The notes beneath the pieces are model-generated. The model saw only the letters and a list, made by a program, of their open reading frames with translations. It was not told the origin of the DNA and made no database searches. DNA of 64,000 bases, from the NCBI GenBank assembly GCA_035048495.1, contig CM068543.1:24975751-25039750 (forward strand). The letters are read 5' to 3'. Position numbers and translations under genes: made by a program. The stretch comes from Euptelea pleiosperma (taxonomy: Eukaryota > Streptophyta > Magnoliopsida > Ranunculales > Eupteleaceae). Shown one piece after another: positions 1 through 10,415 of this stretch (positions are counted from its first letter, which is position 1; the number at the start of each line of letters is the position of its first letter).

Positions 1-19
1 ATCCTATATTTGAAACACT

Positions 20-575
20 CTGCCTTTTGGCGTTGTCTATCACCATGCATGCTGGCTTCATGGTAGAGTCTTGTCATCCACCTCCTCAAATTGCTACCAT
101 ATGTTCATGTTTGATAACTAGATTTTCTTACACATATATACATATAGAGGGTGTTCTATTATTATTATTATTCTTATTATAGTAATTTTATTTGATAGTT
201 TTACACCACATTATTTAGGGTTAACCTTATTTACTTTGAATGCTTATGGAATTTCTCAACTTTTGAAGAATCACTTGTAAACTTGCCATTGTTCATTTTT
301 CTTCTATCTTGGTATTAGAACATTTCTTGGGCATTTCTCTTCATTATTCTGATCAATTGGCCAATGATTTTTTTTATTTATAGTTTTACTTATTTAAGTT
401 CTTTTATAGGTTGTACATGATGATCTTTCAAAGGCAAGGGAAGGATTTGTGCTTGCAGCTGACTTGCATTTTTTAGTTTACTTGGTCACACCCATTAATA
501 TTGATGTTGAGCTAGAGTGGGAATTGTACTATGAGTAGTTTGCGGAATTGTGCGATCTTGACCAGATAAGTTAAA
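20..575 (+). pseudogene. Decayed exons of a Ski2-like DNA helicase (HELQ/POLQ-TEBICHI type)
   Basis: Bases 410-571 follow a plausible acceptor (..ttttatag, ending 409) and read as a conserved helicase C-terminal segment: residues [17 protein letters not shown], then LVYLVTPIN, then ELEWELYYE. In plant HELQ/POLQ-type helicases this block lies between the winged-helix part and the ratchet domain. Near the window start (20-49) the reading LPFGVVYHHA resembles the helicase motif in which 'GVAYHHAGL' is usual. The exons that should lie between these two blocks are absent. An in-frame TAG follows YYE at about 530, and the expected donor after DLDQ reads ATAAGT instead of GTAAGT. I therefore call it a pseudogene or a captured gene fragment. 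The family match is from memory of conserved residues; the broken state is seen directly. Confidence 0.6.
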
Positions 576-789
576 AGTTAATTAGTGGATCTTGCTAATC
601 AGTTGTAACTTAAACTTTGTTTACGTGGATATATATACAAATGCTTACTATTATATCTTTAACAAATACAACACCAGAAACCCTAGAGACTTGTTGTTTT
701 CGTTTACTATTTTATATTATTTTTAAATTTTGTGTTTTTGATACTATTGGTTTTATCATGGTAAGCCGTTGTATCCCTATTTGTACATA
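576..789. other. No gene recognised
   Basis: AT-rich spacer between the helicase remnant and the LINE remnant. No open frame, RNA gene or repeat structure seen. Confidence 0.5.
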
Positions 790-1356
790 GGTGGTGGAGT
801 GTGCCTACTAAACTTCCCAGTTCATTCTCATATTAATTATATTAGATCCAATTGATGGAGCACATTGTTATACATGCAAAGTTCAGAGGAACTTTTAGAT
901 AATTTTATGTGTATGCTTTGTTATTTATTTTGAGATCTTCGCAAGAGACAATCAAGGCCCTGCTAGTTGTGGGGGAATTTTTTGTAATTGTATGTAAATG
1001 ATTGTTTTAGGAGCTCTCTCTATTAGCTTGGGAATTCGTTATATTTTTTTTTGCAAACTTCTGGTTGTTATTAAAGCGATCGACACTGCTTGGTCTAAGA
1101 GATGGCATTCAGTATGGTTGGAGTCTGACTCTTCTTTGGCCCTTTGATGCCTATATAATAAGTCTTTCCAAATCCATTGGCAGCTAAAAAAAGAGTGGAC
1201 AAACTATCTTATGCGCATTTCTTCTATGTAAATTAGTTTATCTCATATTTGTAGAGAAGGTAATGGGTCAACTGATAAACTTGTTAGTCATGGCATCCAG
1301 CAGAGGGTTTCTTTACTCTAGTGGTCGGCACTACTGTTATTTATCATTAGTGAGGT
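790..1356 (+). mobile_element. L1-type LINE remnant, RNase H-like domain (left part)
   Basis: Across several frames the region reads as the C-terminal RNase H-like domain of plant L1 LINEs: GPASCGGIF at about 956-985, AIDTAW then VWLESDS at about 1078-1132, and SHICREGNG..DKL at about 1240-1283. Order and spacing match the plant LINE RNase H (GPA.CGGIF - WLESDS - HI.REGN..AD.LA). Frameshifts and stops show it is dead. The copia element starting at 1357 interrupts it, and it resumes at 13278. The last five bases, gaggt (1352-1356), are the left target-site duplicate. Confidence 0.65.
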
Positions 1357-3093
1357 TGAAAAGCCTTGGTTGTCAAATCCCAGGAATACTTAGTTCTTCG
1401 GTAATGGTATTTTTATATATGTCGATGTACCTCAAATCAACTGAAGATTGAAGTGTCAGAGATCAAGTGGACTTTGACAAAACAAACCAAAAAATGATTA
1501 AAGCTGAAGAAAAGACAACTCAAGTGTTCAAAATTAACTGAAGACAAAGTTAAGATTATCAAGTTCAACTGAAGACAAAGTCAAGTAATCAAGCTCAACT
1601 AAAGACAAAGTCAAAAGCACAAGTACGTTCTCATTCAACGGACGTTCAACTATGAAGAAACTCATGTTGCGGTTACTTACGCATATCTGAGGGTAAAACC
1701 GTACGTTGCCAGTGGATATTGATTTACCCTAGATGGCTAAGTGTTAGTTAGGGATTGTGTGTGTGATGAGAAGAGAAATTCTTAGAACTTTGGTAGCATT
1801 CGGCTATGGACAAAATTGTCCGGCCGACCGGCCTTTCTATGTAGGCGACCGAAGGTTCGGTCGACCCTAACTCTCAGGTTTGAGAAATTTGGCTGAATGC
1901 CTGAGCAGGCGACTGACTAAAGTCTCGGCCAACTGGCCATCAATGCGGTCGACCCCACCAGTTTCGGATCTCATTTGACAAAATCTTTTATGCGATTAGA
2001 AGCGCATTTGGCCCTTCAAATGGCTATATTCTGTACAGTTCTAGCAAATGGAGGCCTGCTTATAAATTAGAGCCCTCTCCCTCTCCCTCTATTAGAATTA
2101 ACCCAATCAAGAGATCTAGATTCTACATTCTTTGATTATCATTCTTTGAGTCCAGAGATCTAGAATTTGAGAGAGCTTCACCGTGCAAATCGGTATATCC
2201 TATTGTGAAGGTTACTCTAATTATTTGAGAGAGCTTCACACGAGTCATCTTTTGTGAAGGCTGCTCTAGATTGTTTGGGAGGGCAAATCTGGTTCATCTA
2301 TTGTGAAGGTTGCTCTAATTGTTTGAAGAGACTACGAAGGATATTGTTTCCTGCAATCATCTTCTTCCAAGAAGAGGATCGTCATTGATAGAGCGTCTCT
2401 GTGGCAAATTCTTCTATGAGAATTTACCCCTGTATCGAATTCATCAAAAGGTAAGTATCTCATAGAACAAACCTTTTAAAGTGAATTCAATATTATCAAA
2501 CTTGAATTGTTTGTGATTGGTGGATGAGTGAATACTCATCAAATTGAGTTGAAGAAGGTGGAATCCTTGAGAAATCTGTTTCTCTAAAATACTACGGGCC
2601 TAGTTTGACTCTCTAGGTGAATCGAGAAGTGATTCTCATAGAGATTGAGTTGAGGATTATAAATCCATGAGAAGAGGGCTTCTCTAAATAGACTACTAGC
2701 CTAGGCTGACTCTCTAGGTGAGCGAGAAGCGATTCTCGTTAGATTGAGACTAAGTAAATCTTAGTTGGTTGATTATTTATTTCAATTAAAAATATTGTAA
2801 TGCACGATTGAAATAATATAATACTACTCGTGGTGAGTATTGGAGAGTGGACGTAGGTGAGGAGTCGCCGAACCACTATAAATCTGAGTCTTGTGTGATT
2901 GTGAATGTTTGCATATTTTGTCTCAGATTTTTCCATATCTATGTTCTGTAGATGATTCATATTTTAATTGCTTGATCCTTTTTCGCCTTGTGTGATCAAT
3001 AAATTTTAATCAATAAAGAATTCGCAGAGGATTTAAAAATTATCCTATTCACCCCCCTCTAGGACTTAACCTGGTAATTAAAAGAGAATTTCA
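1357..3093 (+). repeat. 5' LTR of the Sirevirus-like element
   Basis: 1737 bp, starting TGAAAAGCC and ending AATTTCA. It is closely similar along its length to 11499-13277. Blocks in order: a sequence rich in GGTCGACC-like palindromes (about 1815-1960), a TATA element (2061-2068), three imperfect ~65-bp repeats built on 'gagagagcttcac...gtgaaggctgctct' (about 2165-2335), and a 3' end with 'cacccccctctaggac'. Relative to the 3' LTR it lacks about 29 bp between two copies of the GGTCGAC motif, plus a second short stretch. Confidence 0.85.
2061..2068 (+). promoter_or_regulatory. TATA box of the 5' LTR
   Basis: TATAAATT, about 100 bp downstream of the GGTCGACC-like motif array; the same octamer and 'gaggcctgct' context recur in the 3' LTR at 12240-12247. 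Consistent with the U3/R promoter of the element. Confidence 0.55.
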
Positions 3094-3095
3094 AT

Positions 3096-3107
3096 TGGTA
3101 TCAGAGC
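3096..3107 (+). other. Primer-binding site (initiator tRNA-Met)
   Basis: TGGTATCAGAGC lies 2 nt after the 5' LTR end. This is complementary to the 3' end of plant initiator tRNA-Met, the usual copia primer. Confidence 0.85.
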
Positions 3108-3168
3108 AAGGTCACTTTGTGGAGGGCTTAACAACCCAAGTGTGATCCTTAGTTCCCTTAGAATAACC

Positions 3169-4227
3169 ATGAGTCAAGAGGGTTACTCTATGTCTAGACC
3201 TCCTCTATTCAATGGTATTAATTACGCCTACTGGAAGGCTAGAATGAGGATTTTCTTAAAATCTCTGGATGAACGGATTTGGGAAACAGTAGAAATAGGA
3301 TGGACATCTCCTACTGTAGCAACGACTGTTAGAGAGTCAACTACTATTGCTATCAAACCAAAAGGAGATTGGAGTATAGGAGATAAAGATGCATACCAAT
3401 ATAATAATCGTGCATTGAATACAATACATTGTGCTTTATTTCCTGACGAATTCAAAATGATAATTGCCTGTGAAACCTCAAAACAAGCATGGGACATTTT
3501 GGAAACGACTCATAAAGGAACAAATTCTATCAAAGTGTCAAAACTTCAAATGCTCACAACTCAATTTGAAATTATTAGAATGAATGAGGATGAAAGTTTC
3601 ACAGACTACTATACCAAGCTAAGTGAAATAATTAACTCCATGTGGGGTCTTGGTGAAGCTATTCCTGAGCCTAAAATTGTCAGAAAAATTCTGAGATCAT
3701 TACCTGATAGGTTTCATCCTAAAATTACAGCTATTAAAGAAAGTAAGAATATTGATCTGATAAGATTAAAAGAACTAATAGGATCAATTCAAACATTTGA
3801 ACTGAAACTTCATACACCTAAAAAGAAAGGATTAGCCATAAAAACCTCTAAGAAACAATTAAGAGAAGAAACTGACTCTGATGAGTCTAATAACATTGAT
3901 GATGAAGTTGCCCTCTTTGATAAAAAATTCAGAAAGTTTTTCAGAAGTGAATATAACAAAAATTTCTTACAAAGGAATAAGAAACCTTTTGAAAAACTTG
4001 ATTAATTTAAAAAGGGAGAAAACAATAAAGATGAAATACAAAGTTATAATTGCAGGGGGTTTGGTCATATCTCTACTGACTATCCTAATAATGTTAAGAA
4101 AGGAAAAACTAAAGCTATGAAGGCTATTACTTGGGACATGGTTAGTGATGAATTTGATACGGAAACGAACACATCTAGTGATAACGAAGAATCATCTAAT
4201 GTTAGAGCTTTAATGACTATTGGTAAT
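3169..4227 (+). pseudogene. copia gag, first part, interrupted
   Basis: The open frame from the ATG at 3169 (context accATGagt) runs to TAA at 4003-4005 (278 aa). It has the copia Gag layout: 'PPLFNGINYAYWKARM' near the start (DUF4219-like), and the UBN2-like core with QAWDILETTHKGT and KLQMLTTQFE. After the stop, the same frame continues through a damaged zinc knuckle (NCRGFGHIS..Y at about 4048-4090; the first and last cysteines are lost) and an acidic stretch, until the solo LTR inserts after 4227. Gag forms the virus-like particle and packages element RNA. This copy is inactive because of the stop and the insertion. Confidence 0.8.
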
Positions 4228-6807
4228 TGATATTCGCTCAAAAGTGCTTATTTTAAGCAATTATCCTTCTAGCATTGTCACACTCTCCTACGTAAAATTG
4301 TATTTTTTATCAACATTTCTACGTCAGAGTTTCTCTCATTCCGTAGAACACACTTTTCTGATTAAAATGGTATATTCGCATGCATTCATACGCATTTATT
4401 TGACCTACATGCGAAGTCATTCTCATTACGCGATTTTTTTATCGCAGGAGCACTAATTGGGCAATTTTAATGGCATGCGGGCCCACAATCAACTTCTAGA
4501 ACCTAGGATCAAAGCTCAAGAGCCAACATGTTAAGGATGAGGAGATATAGGCCAAAGACGGGAAGAGCTAGAGAGTCAAAAGAATCGAGGGACGACTACG
4601 AGAGAAGGAGAGACAAGCCCTCAAAGAAGAGACTAAGGAGATTAAAGCTTATAAACCAACACAAGACGAGTGCCTGCTCGGTTGGTGAAGCATGCATAAG
4701 ACCAAGTCAGATATCAGGGTTCAAGACCCTCTGCTAGCATTTTCTCTTTATTTTGTAAAATTTTCTTTCTCCTCTCTCTAAACCCTCATTCTCTCTCTAC
4801 TCTCTAATCTCAACCATCTGATCCTCTCTCCCTTCACAATCTCTCTATCCTACGGCTTTCCTTGGCTGATATCCCATGTCCTATGATCCTCCTGATCATT
4901 ATCATCCAATCCTACCGTCCGATCATCACTAAATCATCTGATCGATCCTTCGTTTATCCATCACACCATCTCAAGATCCAATGGCCTTCACCACTTCATG
5001 TTCAATCATATGGGCCTAAGCGGAGACTAAGTACAGGCCCATTACCCACAATCCAGCCTTTCAGTGGGACCCACATGCCTAGCATGGATGGTAACTATTT
5101 CTAACAAAGAAAAAGAAAAAAAAAAGAGAAAATTTTGGAAAAATTCAAAATTCAAATGTTTTAAAATCAAATATTCTTTTCCAAAAGGAATTTTAAAATA
5201 GGGCAATAAGATTTTTTACCATAGAAACCCCCGTTTCCTAAAAGAAGAAAGCTCACCACGTTTTTTTTTTTAAACTCTCCTTTCTTGCATTTCTTTTGTT
5301 TTAGAAACCATCCACGATTTCTAAATAAGGAAAAACCCCAACATCCCAAAAAAGGGAGATTTTTTTCTTGCAAAAAGAAGATCTCTTCTTTTAGAAGGTT
5401 GGAAAAACCCTAGTGGCTACCACGTGGGAAAAAAGAAAGACGAAGCCGTGCCCTCTTACGGCTATCACCCAAGCCATCTCCCTCTCTTGAGAAAAATAGC
5501 CCCCATCTCTTCTTCTCCCCACGTTCTCATCTCTCTCCACGGGTTCCGCTCTTACGGTCTTCATCCTCCAGCCGCACCAATCAACGAGGATCGCTAGCAG
5601 CTGCTCACCACCTACTCACTGATCGCACCACTGTTGCTGCTAGTGTCATTGTCCTCCTCCCACTTCTTCACCACTGAACCGCCCCACCTCTCCTTCATTC
5701 TCCTAGCTGTTAGTGCAGAAAGAAAAGGGAGAAAAGCTCTCCACTCCAACACATTCTTCGCGCCTCTCCAGTCCTTGTCGCCCCTTTACCTTGCATCACA
5801 GCCACCACCTTTACCGCCTCACCACCTGCAACTTCGGGTTGCAGGTTTGCTACACCGCCGCCCTCAGCGAGGCTGTTGTTTACCTTGCCAGCAACCACGT
5901 CCAGCAGCATCTCCCCATAGTCACAAGCCGCTGCCACCATCTTCACCGGTATTCGTTGCCGTTGCAACCAGCGAACTCCACCAGCCATCCTCAGTTCCAA
6001 TCTTTCCTCTCATCTTCTCTATAAAAAAAAAAAAAAAAAAGAGTAAGAAAAGAGAAAAGAAGTAGAAGAAGAGGAGAGGAGAGTAAGATCTCTACCGCCC
6101 CTACCTGGTTCTCCAGGGACTGCATCAACAAACCTTCATCATAGGATGGTTTGCTGCCCCCCCTCTTTCACCGAAACAACATCTTACTGCTGCCATTTTT
6201 CCAACCGGGCCGACCCACATCGTGGCCAAATCATTGCCAGTCTTCATGGTAAGTTGTCCCAAAGAAGATTTCTCTCTACCTTCACCACGTCCTCTCTCTA
6301 GGTAATTTGAGCATTTTCTCTCTCTAGCTTTCATAGTTTTTCTCTCAATAATGCTATTTTTCTCTCTCTAGGCTTTTTAGTCTTTTTTGTTATATTCTAA
6401 TGCTTTCTAGTAGATTTACTTGTTTTTAAACAATGTTTATCAGGATATGTAAGGGAAAGTTTGTTTTTATGAAGCAAGTTTAATTTTTGTTGATTGCATT
6501 TTGTTTCAATTGGTTCTACGTACTTTCATCGTTATGAATGGATCTCATCTAAAAACCTAAAAGAATGTTTTAAAATCACCTTCACTCACCACTCTCATCC
6601 CACCATCCATGAATTTTTGGCATTTTTCTAGTAAAAATCCATCATTTTATGTTCTTGATTGCGTTAACTAAACCCGAGTGCGGATTGACATCCGAAACTT
6701 CCCACTGTGCAAGAATTACTATTTTTGCAGGAATTAAATCGGAAAAGATACAATTTGGTTGGAATTAGGGTTTCCGTAAACAACGGCGCGGAAAAAACCT
6801 ACTTTCA
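4228..6807 (+). mobile_element. Solo LTR (2.58 kb, likely Ty3/gypsy) nested in the copia element
   Basis: Starts TGATATTCGCTC, ends CTACTTTCA, and is flanked by identical 5-bp duplicates gtaat (4223-4227 and 6808-6812). No PBS, coding region or second LTR lies inside, so it is a solo LTR left by LTR-LTR recombination, or a non-autonomous element. The first ~250 bp and the last ~200 bp match the copy at 17003-19818; the first 500 bp match 63499-64000. The middle is pyrimidine-rich followed by a polypurine run (6022-6090). Short open frames here (e.g. 5634-6065) have no protein-like character. The gypsy assignment rests on LTR length and start and is uncertain. Confidence 0.85.
4670..4735 (+). 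other. tRNA-like segment inside the LTR
   Basis: GCTCGGTTGGTGAAGC (4676-4691) looks like a tRNA D-arm/A box, and GGGTTCAAGACCC (4717-4729) like a T-arm/B box that can pair as a 4-bp stem. Spacing between them (~26 nt) suits a tRNA lacking a variable arm. I cannot draw a clean acceptor stem. The homologous segment is kept at 63946-63997 but is not evident in the 17003 copy. Confidence 0.4.
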
Positions 6808-7390
6808 GTAATCCTAATGAAAATTATCACTTTAAGAATGCTGAAATTGATAATGAAACTGACTTAAGTGATGATACAGGTGAAGAAAATATTCAGAAAG
6901 CTTTATATAAAGAAAGCCTAAATTTGGCAAAATCCTGTTATACCTTAAAAGGGAAAAGATTGAATGTTGTAAAAATTCCTCACTAAAAATTGAATTAGAA
7001 AATTTATATCAAACAGTGAAGTATAAAGATAATGAAGTGACACTTATTTTGAGTAGAGAATAAGAACTTGAAGATGACATTGGAAAATTAAGTCTCGAAA
7101 GGAATGATTTAAAAGTCAAGAATATAACCTTAAACAGAAATATTACTTAAGGAAATTCTAGACTTAAAAATCTACTAATCATGGGAAAAGTAAACAAAGA
7201 TAAGAGAGGACTTGGATATAATAGAAAATTTTTTAAAAACTCAAACTCTAGAATTGTGTTTGTCAAAGCTATTATAGATTCAACCTAAAATGAACAAACT
7301 GAAAATTTGAATATCATTTGTCATTATTGTAGACATTCTGGTCATAAGAAATATAACTGTTTTGTACTTAAAAAGAAGTTATAATTTTTA
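6808..7390 (+). pseudogene. copia gag/nucleocapsid, second part
   Basis: The copia reading resumes directly after the solo LTR's right TSD with an acidic linker, a lysine-rich coiled-coil-like stretch with several stops (e.g. near 7063, 7147 and 7286), and a clean zinc knuckle CHYCRHSGHKKYNC at 7319-7360 (C-x2-C-x4-H-x4-C). The knuckle is in the same frame as the pol ORF starting at 7415, with one stop between (about 7380). Sirevirus-like elements commonly have a knuckle at this position, just before the protease. Confidence 0.65.
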
Positions 7391-7414
7391 AAGAAAAAGA
7401 AAGAAAATGAAAGA

Positions 7415-8464
7415 ATGAAAAATCGACAGATTTTGGAAGAAACAAGAAAACAAAATAATGAAAAAGAATTATTTATGAAAGTAGCTGCTTTAAATGCTAG
7501 AGCTAGAGCTATAAAAGAAAATATTAATAACTCTTTATCTAACAAGAAAAGTAATGATAAGTCTTTTGTAAAAAGATGGGATAAAAAATTTGTTGAAAAA
7601 TATTTGTTTATTCATACTGCTTCAATTACAAATGAAACTTCTGAGCGGTATTTGGATAGTGGATGCTCCAGACACATGACTGGAGAAATATCTCATTTCT
7701 ATTCTTTTGATGAATGCCATGATAGTGATGTGATATTTGGTGATGCTAGTAGTGCTGAGATAATTAGTAGAGGAACTATCAAAGGTCCAAGAATATTTAA
7801 AATTGAGAATGTATTGTGTGTAGATGGTCTAAAATATAACATTCTTAGTATTAATCAGATTTGTGACAAAGACTACATATGCAAGTTTTCAAAAGATCTT
7901 ACAGGAAATTTGTGGGCTGAAGCAATGAATACTACATGTTACACGATCAGTCGTGTTTATCTAAAGACAGGAACCTTGCAGTCAACCTCTGAAATTTGGA
8001 ACGGAGAAAGACCAAATATTAAATATTTCAGAGTCTTTGGTAGTAAATGTTACATGCTCAGAGACAGAGAAAACTTTAAAAAGTTTGACTCTAAAAGTGT
8101 TGAAGGCATTGATTTTGATCAGCCATTTGCCTCGGTAGCTAGACTAGAATCTATTAGGATTCTCTTGACATTAACTTGTATTTTAAAATTTAAACTCTAT
8201 CAGATGGATGTTAGGAGATTTATTAAGAATGTCAGTGGAACCATTGAATACGGTCTCTGGTATCCTCTTGTGATTAATAGTGAAATTGCTGACTATTCTG
8301 ATGCCGACTGGGCAAAAATTATTGATGATCGGAAAAGCACCAGTGGTGGGTGTTTTTATATTGGAAATTGTTTGGTAACTTGGCATAGTAAGAAACAAAA
8401 TGTTATATCATTATTGACTACTAAAGCGGATACATTACCGTTGGCAGTTGCTGTGGCTAGTTAA
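7415..8464 (+). CDS. copia pol with internal in-frame deletions (PR - IN end - RT start - RH)
   Basis: A 349-codon open frame. Residues ~75-95 carry the protease motif YLDSGCSRHMTG (catalytic D-S-G at 7655-7663), followed by the pre-integrase segment (NVLCVDGLKYNILSINQ). At about residue 168 the sequence jumps to the integrase end (LWAEAMNTTCY.. to FGSKCYML), omitting the catalytic D-D-E core. It then jumps to the RT start (FASVARLESIRILL..LYQMDV) and, right after the first RT aspartate, to the RNase H block (VSGTIEYGLWYP, YSDADWA, RKSTSGGCFY, WHSKKQN). Three large deletions left the frame open, so no working integrase or RT can be made. RNase H homology continues past the stop at 8462 in broken frames to about 8750. 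Confidence 0.75.
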   Translation: MKNRQILEETRKQNNEKELFMKVAALNARARAIKENINNSLSNKKSNDKSFVKRWDKKFVEKYLFIHTASITNETSERYLDSGCSRHMTGEISHFYSFDECHDSDVIFGDASSAEIISRGTIKGPRIFKIENVLCVDGLKYNILSINQICDKDYICKFSKDLTGNLWAEAMNTTCYTISRVYLKTGTLQSTSEIWNGERPNIKYFRVFGSKCYMLRDRENFKKFDSKSVEGIDFDQPFASVARLESIRILLTLTCILKFKLYQMDVRRFIKNVSGTIEYGLWYPLVINSEIADYSDADWAKIIDDRKSTSGGCFYIGNCLVTWHSKKQNVISLLTTKADTLPLAVAVAS

Positions 8465-8750
8465 TTTGGATGAAGCAAATGTTGTTGGAATATGAAATTG
8501 ATCAAGGATCTATGAATATATTCTATGTAATACGAGTGTTATTTGTATTTCTAAAAATTCAATATAGTACTCTAGAACCAAGCACATTGATATTAGACAT
8601 CACTTTATTCAAGAATTTGTTGAAATATAGATAATCTCATTAGAACATAAGAATAAAGAAATTCAACTTACAGATATTTTGATCAAACCTTTAGATTCGC
8701 TTAGATTTGAATATCTAAGGAAGTCTATAGGAATTTGTCCTATTGATTAG
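8465..8750 (+). pseudogene. End of copia RNase H, frame-broken
   Basis: WMKQMLLEYEIDQGSMNIF, then 'SRTKHIDIRHHFIQEFVE' and 'DILIKPLDSLRFEYLRKSIGIC' are read in shifting frames. These match the last ~90 residues of copia RNase H (the usual TKHIDIRHHF.. and ADIFTKPL blocks). Confidence 0.7.
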
Positions 8751-9009
8751 TTTCGTGTGGTACTAACTGAAATAATTGAAGCCATATTAAATATCTTATC
8801 TTAATGTTTCAGTTAGTGTAATCATCTAATCATCTAAAATGATGGTTAGATTATCTTTGTGAATTTGGAATTGCTATTGATGGTTGAATTCTTTTGTGTG
8901 ATGATATTTTGTACCATATCATATTGGGTATATAATTTCTTTGGTTATATTATTGAATATATGATTATTTGGTATATTGGTGATATTTTGAGTTTCTAGA
9001 ATTGGTATT

Positions 9010-9205
9010 TACGAAGTTGGGCCGACCGAAGAAATTGTCTGGCCGATCGAACAATTTGCCGAGGTCCTTGGGTTTTTAAAATTGGTTTCTGCGGAGTTCG
9101 GCCGACTGCACCAAATGTCCGGTCGACCGTGTCTCGAACTCAAATTACAATGCTATTTCGTGGATGGGTCAACCTATGTCCGGTCCGCGCCCTCGATTAT
9201 AAATT
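9010..9205 (+). promoter_or_regulatory. LTR-like internal promoter module before the extra ORF
   Basis: Between pol and the extra ORF lie several GGCCGACCG / CGGTCGACCG-type motifs (about 9017-9030, 9042-9055, 9088-9128), like those packed in the element's own LTR U3. TATAAATT follows at 9198-9205, the same octamer as in both LTRs, about 180 bp before the ORF's ATG at 9382. I infer an internal promoter; transcription is not shown. Confidence 0.4.
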
Positions 9206-9381
9206 GCTTCAAGTCGATTTTGGGTCATTAGAAACTTTGTTTGGAACTCTAGTAAGTTCTTTTGAAGCCTTCCCATTCATCTTTGAGAAAACTCATATTC
9301 CTAAAATCTAATCTCTTTTTTGGAGATTTTTACTCTCACCATTACCCATTTTTTGGTGAAATTTCATTGTTTTTCTCTTAT

Positions 9382-10415
9382 ATGGCTCCACAAAGGAAAA
9401 GAGCAAGAGGTGAATCATCCTCTAGTGATCCATATCCTCTTAGTCTCTTCATCAATCCCATAGCCATGGCTAGTTTCTTGAAGAACTATGCTTAAAGAGC
9501 TGTTGCTGTGGAACGTAGGGTAATTGAGAAGGAAGTGACCATGACTAGAATCGTTAATCTTTTGAATTCGGTTGGTTGGTCTAAACTTATTTCCATTTCT
9601 GGTGTTGCATATCCTGAGTTAGTCAAAATGTTTTATTGCAACCTAAACAATCATGATCCAGAAGGTCCGTTTCCTTATTCTGAGGTCCGAGGAGTTAGGT
9701 TCAAAATTACTTTATCTTTGATTTCAAAGATTACTGGTCTTCCTCGTGTACCTAATGGAGAAATTTTCCCCCCTTCTCTACCGTTAAAAAACAAAAAGGC
9801 TATCTCTAAAGCCATCTATGGGAACGTAGTTCATTGGAACTCTAACTTGGCTACTCGAGAATTACTTCTCATGTATCATTTGTTAGGCTAATTTTCTCGT
9901 ATGGTTTGGTCCTGAATGTGGGATATCGTAGTGAGATTGGACCTTATATTCAGTATATTAAGTATTGTCTTTCTAAAGGCACTCGTCTTTGTGGTCTTTC
10001 GATGATTTTTTTTCATCTGTTTTTGGGTACCATGAACATTAAGAATCATAAGCATTTTTTGCAGTTTGGTATTCTGGTTTCACAAATCTTGAGTCATTTC
10101 AAAGTTCTAATCCTTGGCTCTGATGAGACCTTGAACCAAATCTCTCCTATCAATTAAGCCACTTTTAGCAAGATGCTAGTAGGCGACTCTTCTGCCTCGA
10201 GTTTTGGCACACGTCGATATTTTGTCTCTGAATCTATTGCAGATCTTTCATCCAAATTGGACGATCTTTGTTCGTCGATCGATAAATTTTCTCGACGACA
10301 TCAGCGTTTGACTTTCAAAGTATTCTATCCAGAGTCATTCCCAGTTGAGAACACTGTACCGGCTGAAGATGAAGATGATGATAATGCAGATGAGGACGAT
10401 GACTACGATAAGTAG
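9382..10415 (+). pseudogene. Extra ORF downstream of copia pol (env position), plant-transposon-protein-like
   Basis: Starts MAPQRKRARGESSSSD (basic and serine-rich). One in-frame TAA (9493-9495) and a stop plus frameshift near 9890-9905 break it; a further stop is at 10155. The middle reads WSKLISISGVAYPELVKMFY, then VRGVRFKITLSLISKITGLP. This resembles the 'putative plant transposon protein' domain found near plant LTR elements, usually written YPELVREFYANL... VRGV.V.FS...IN..LGLP. The end has a likely coiled region (IADLSSKLDDLCSSIDKFSRRHQRL) and a very acidic tail (EDEDDDNADEDDDYDK). No signal peptide or membrane segment is evident, so an envelope role is not supported. Function unknown. 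Confidence 0.5.

Noticed and set aside
4670..4735. Functional tRNA gene
   Set aside because: A- and B-box-like parts are present but no acceptor stem or convincing anticodon arm can be drawn; kept only as tRNA-like.
5634..6065. 143-codon open frame
   Set aside because: Lies in the middle of the 4228-6807 LTR in CT-rich sequence, is proline/serine-rich with a poly-lysine end from an A-run, overlaps frames on both strands, and has no domain.
9382..10415. Envelope glycoprotein gene
   Set aside because: No signal peptide, transmembrane helix or cysteine pattern; only the position is env-like.
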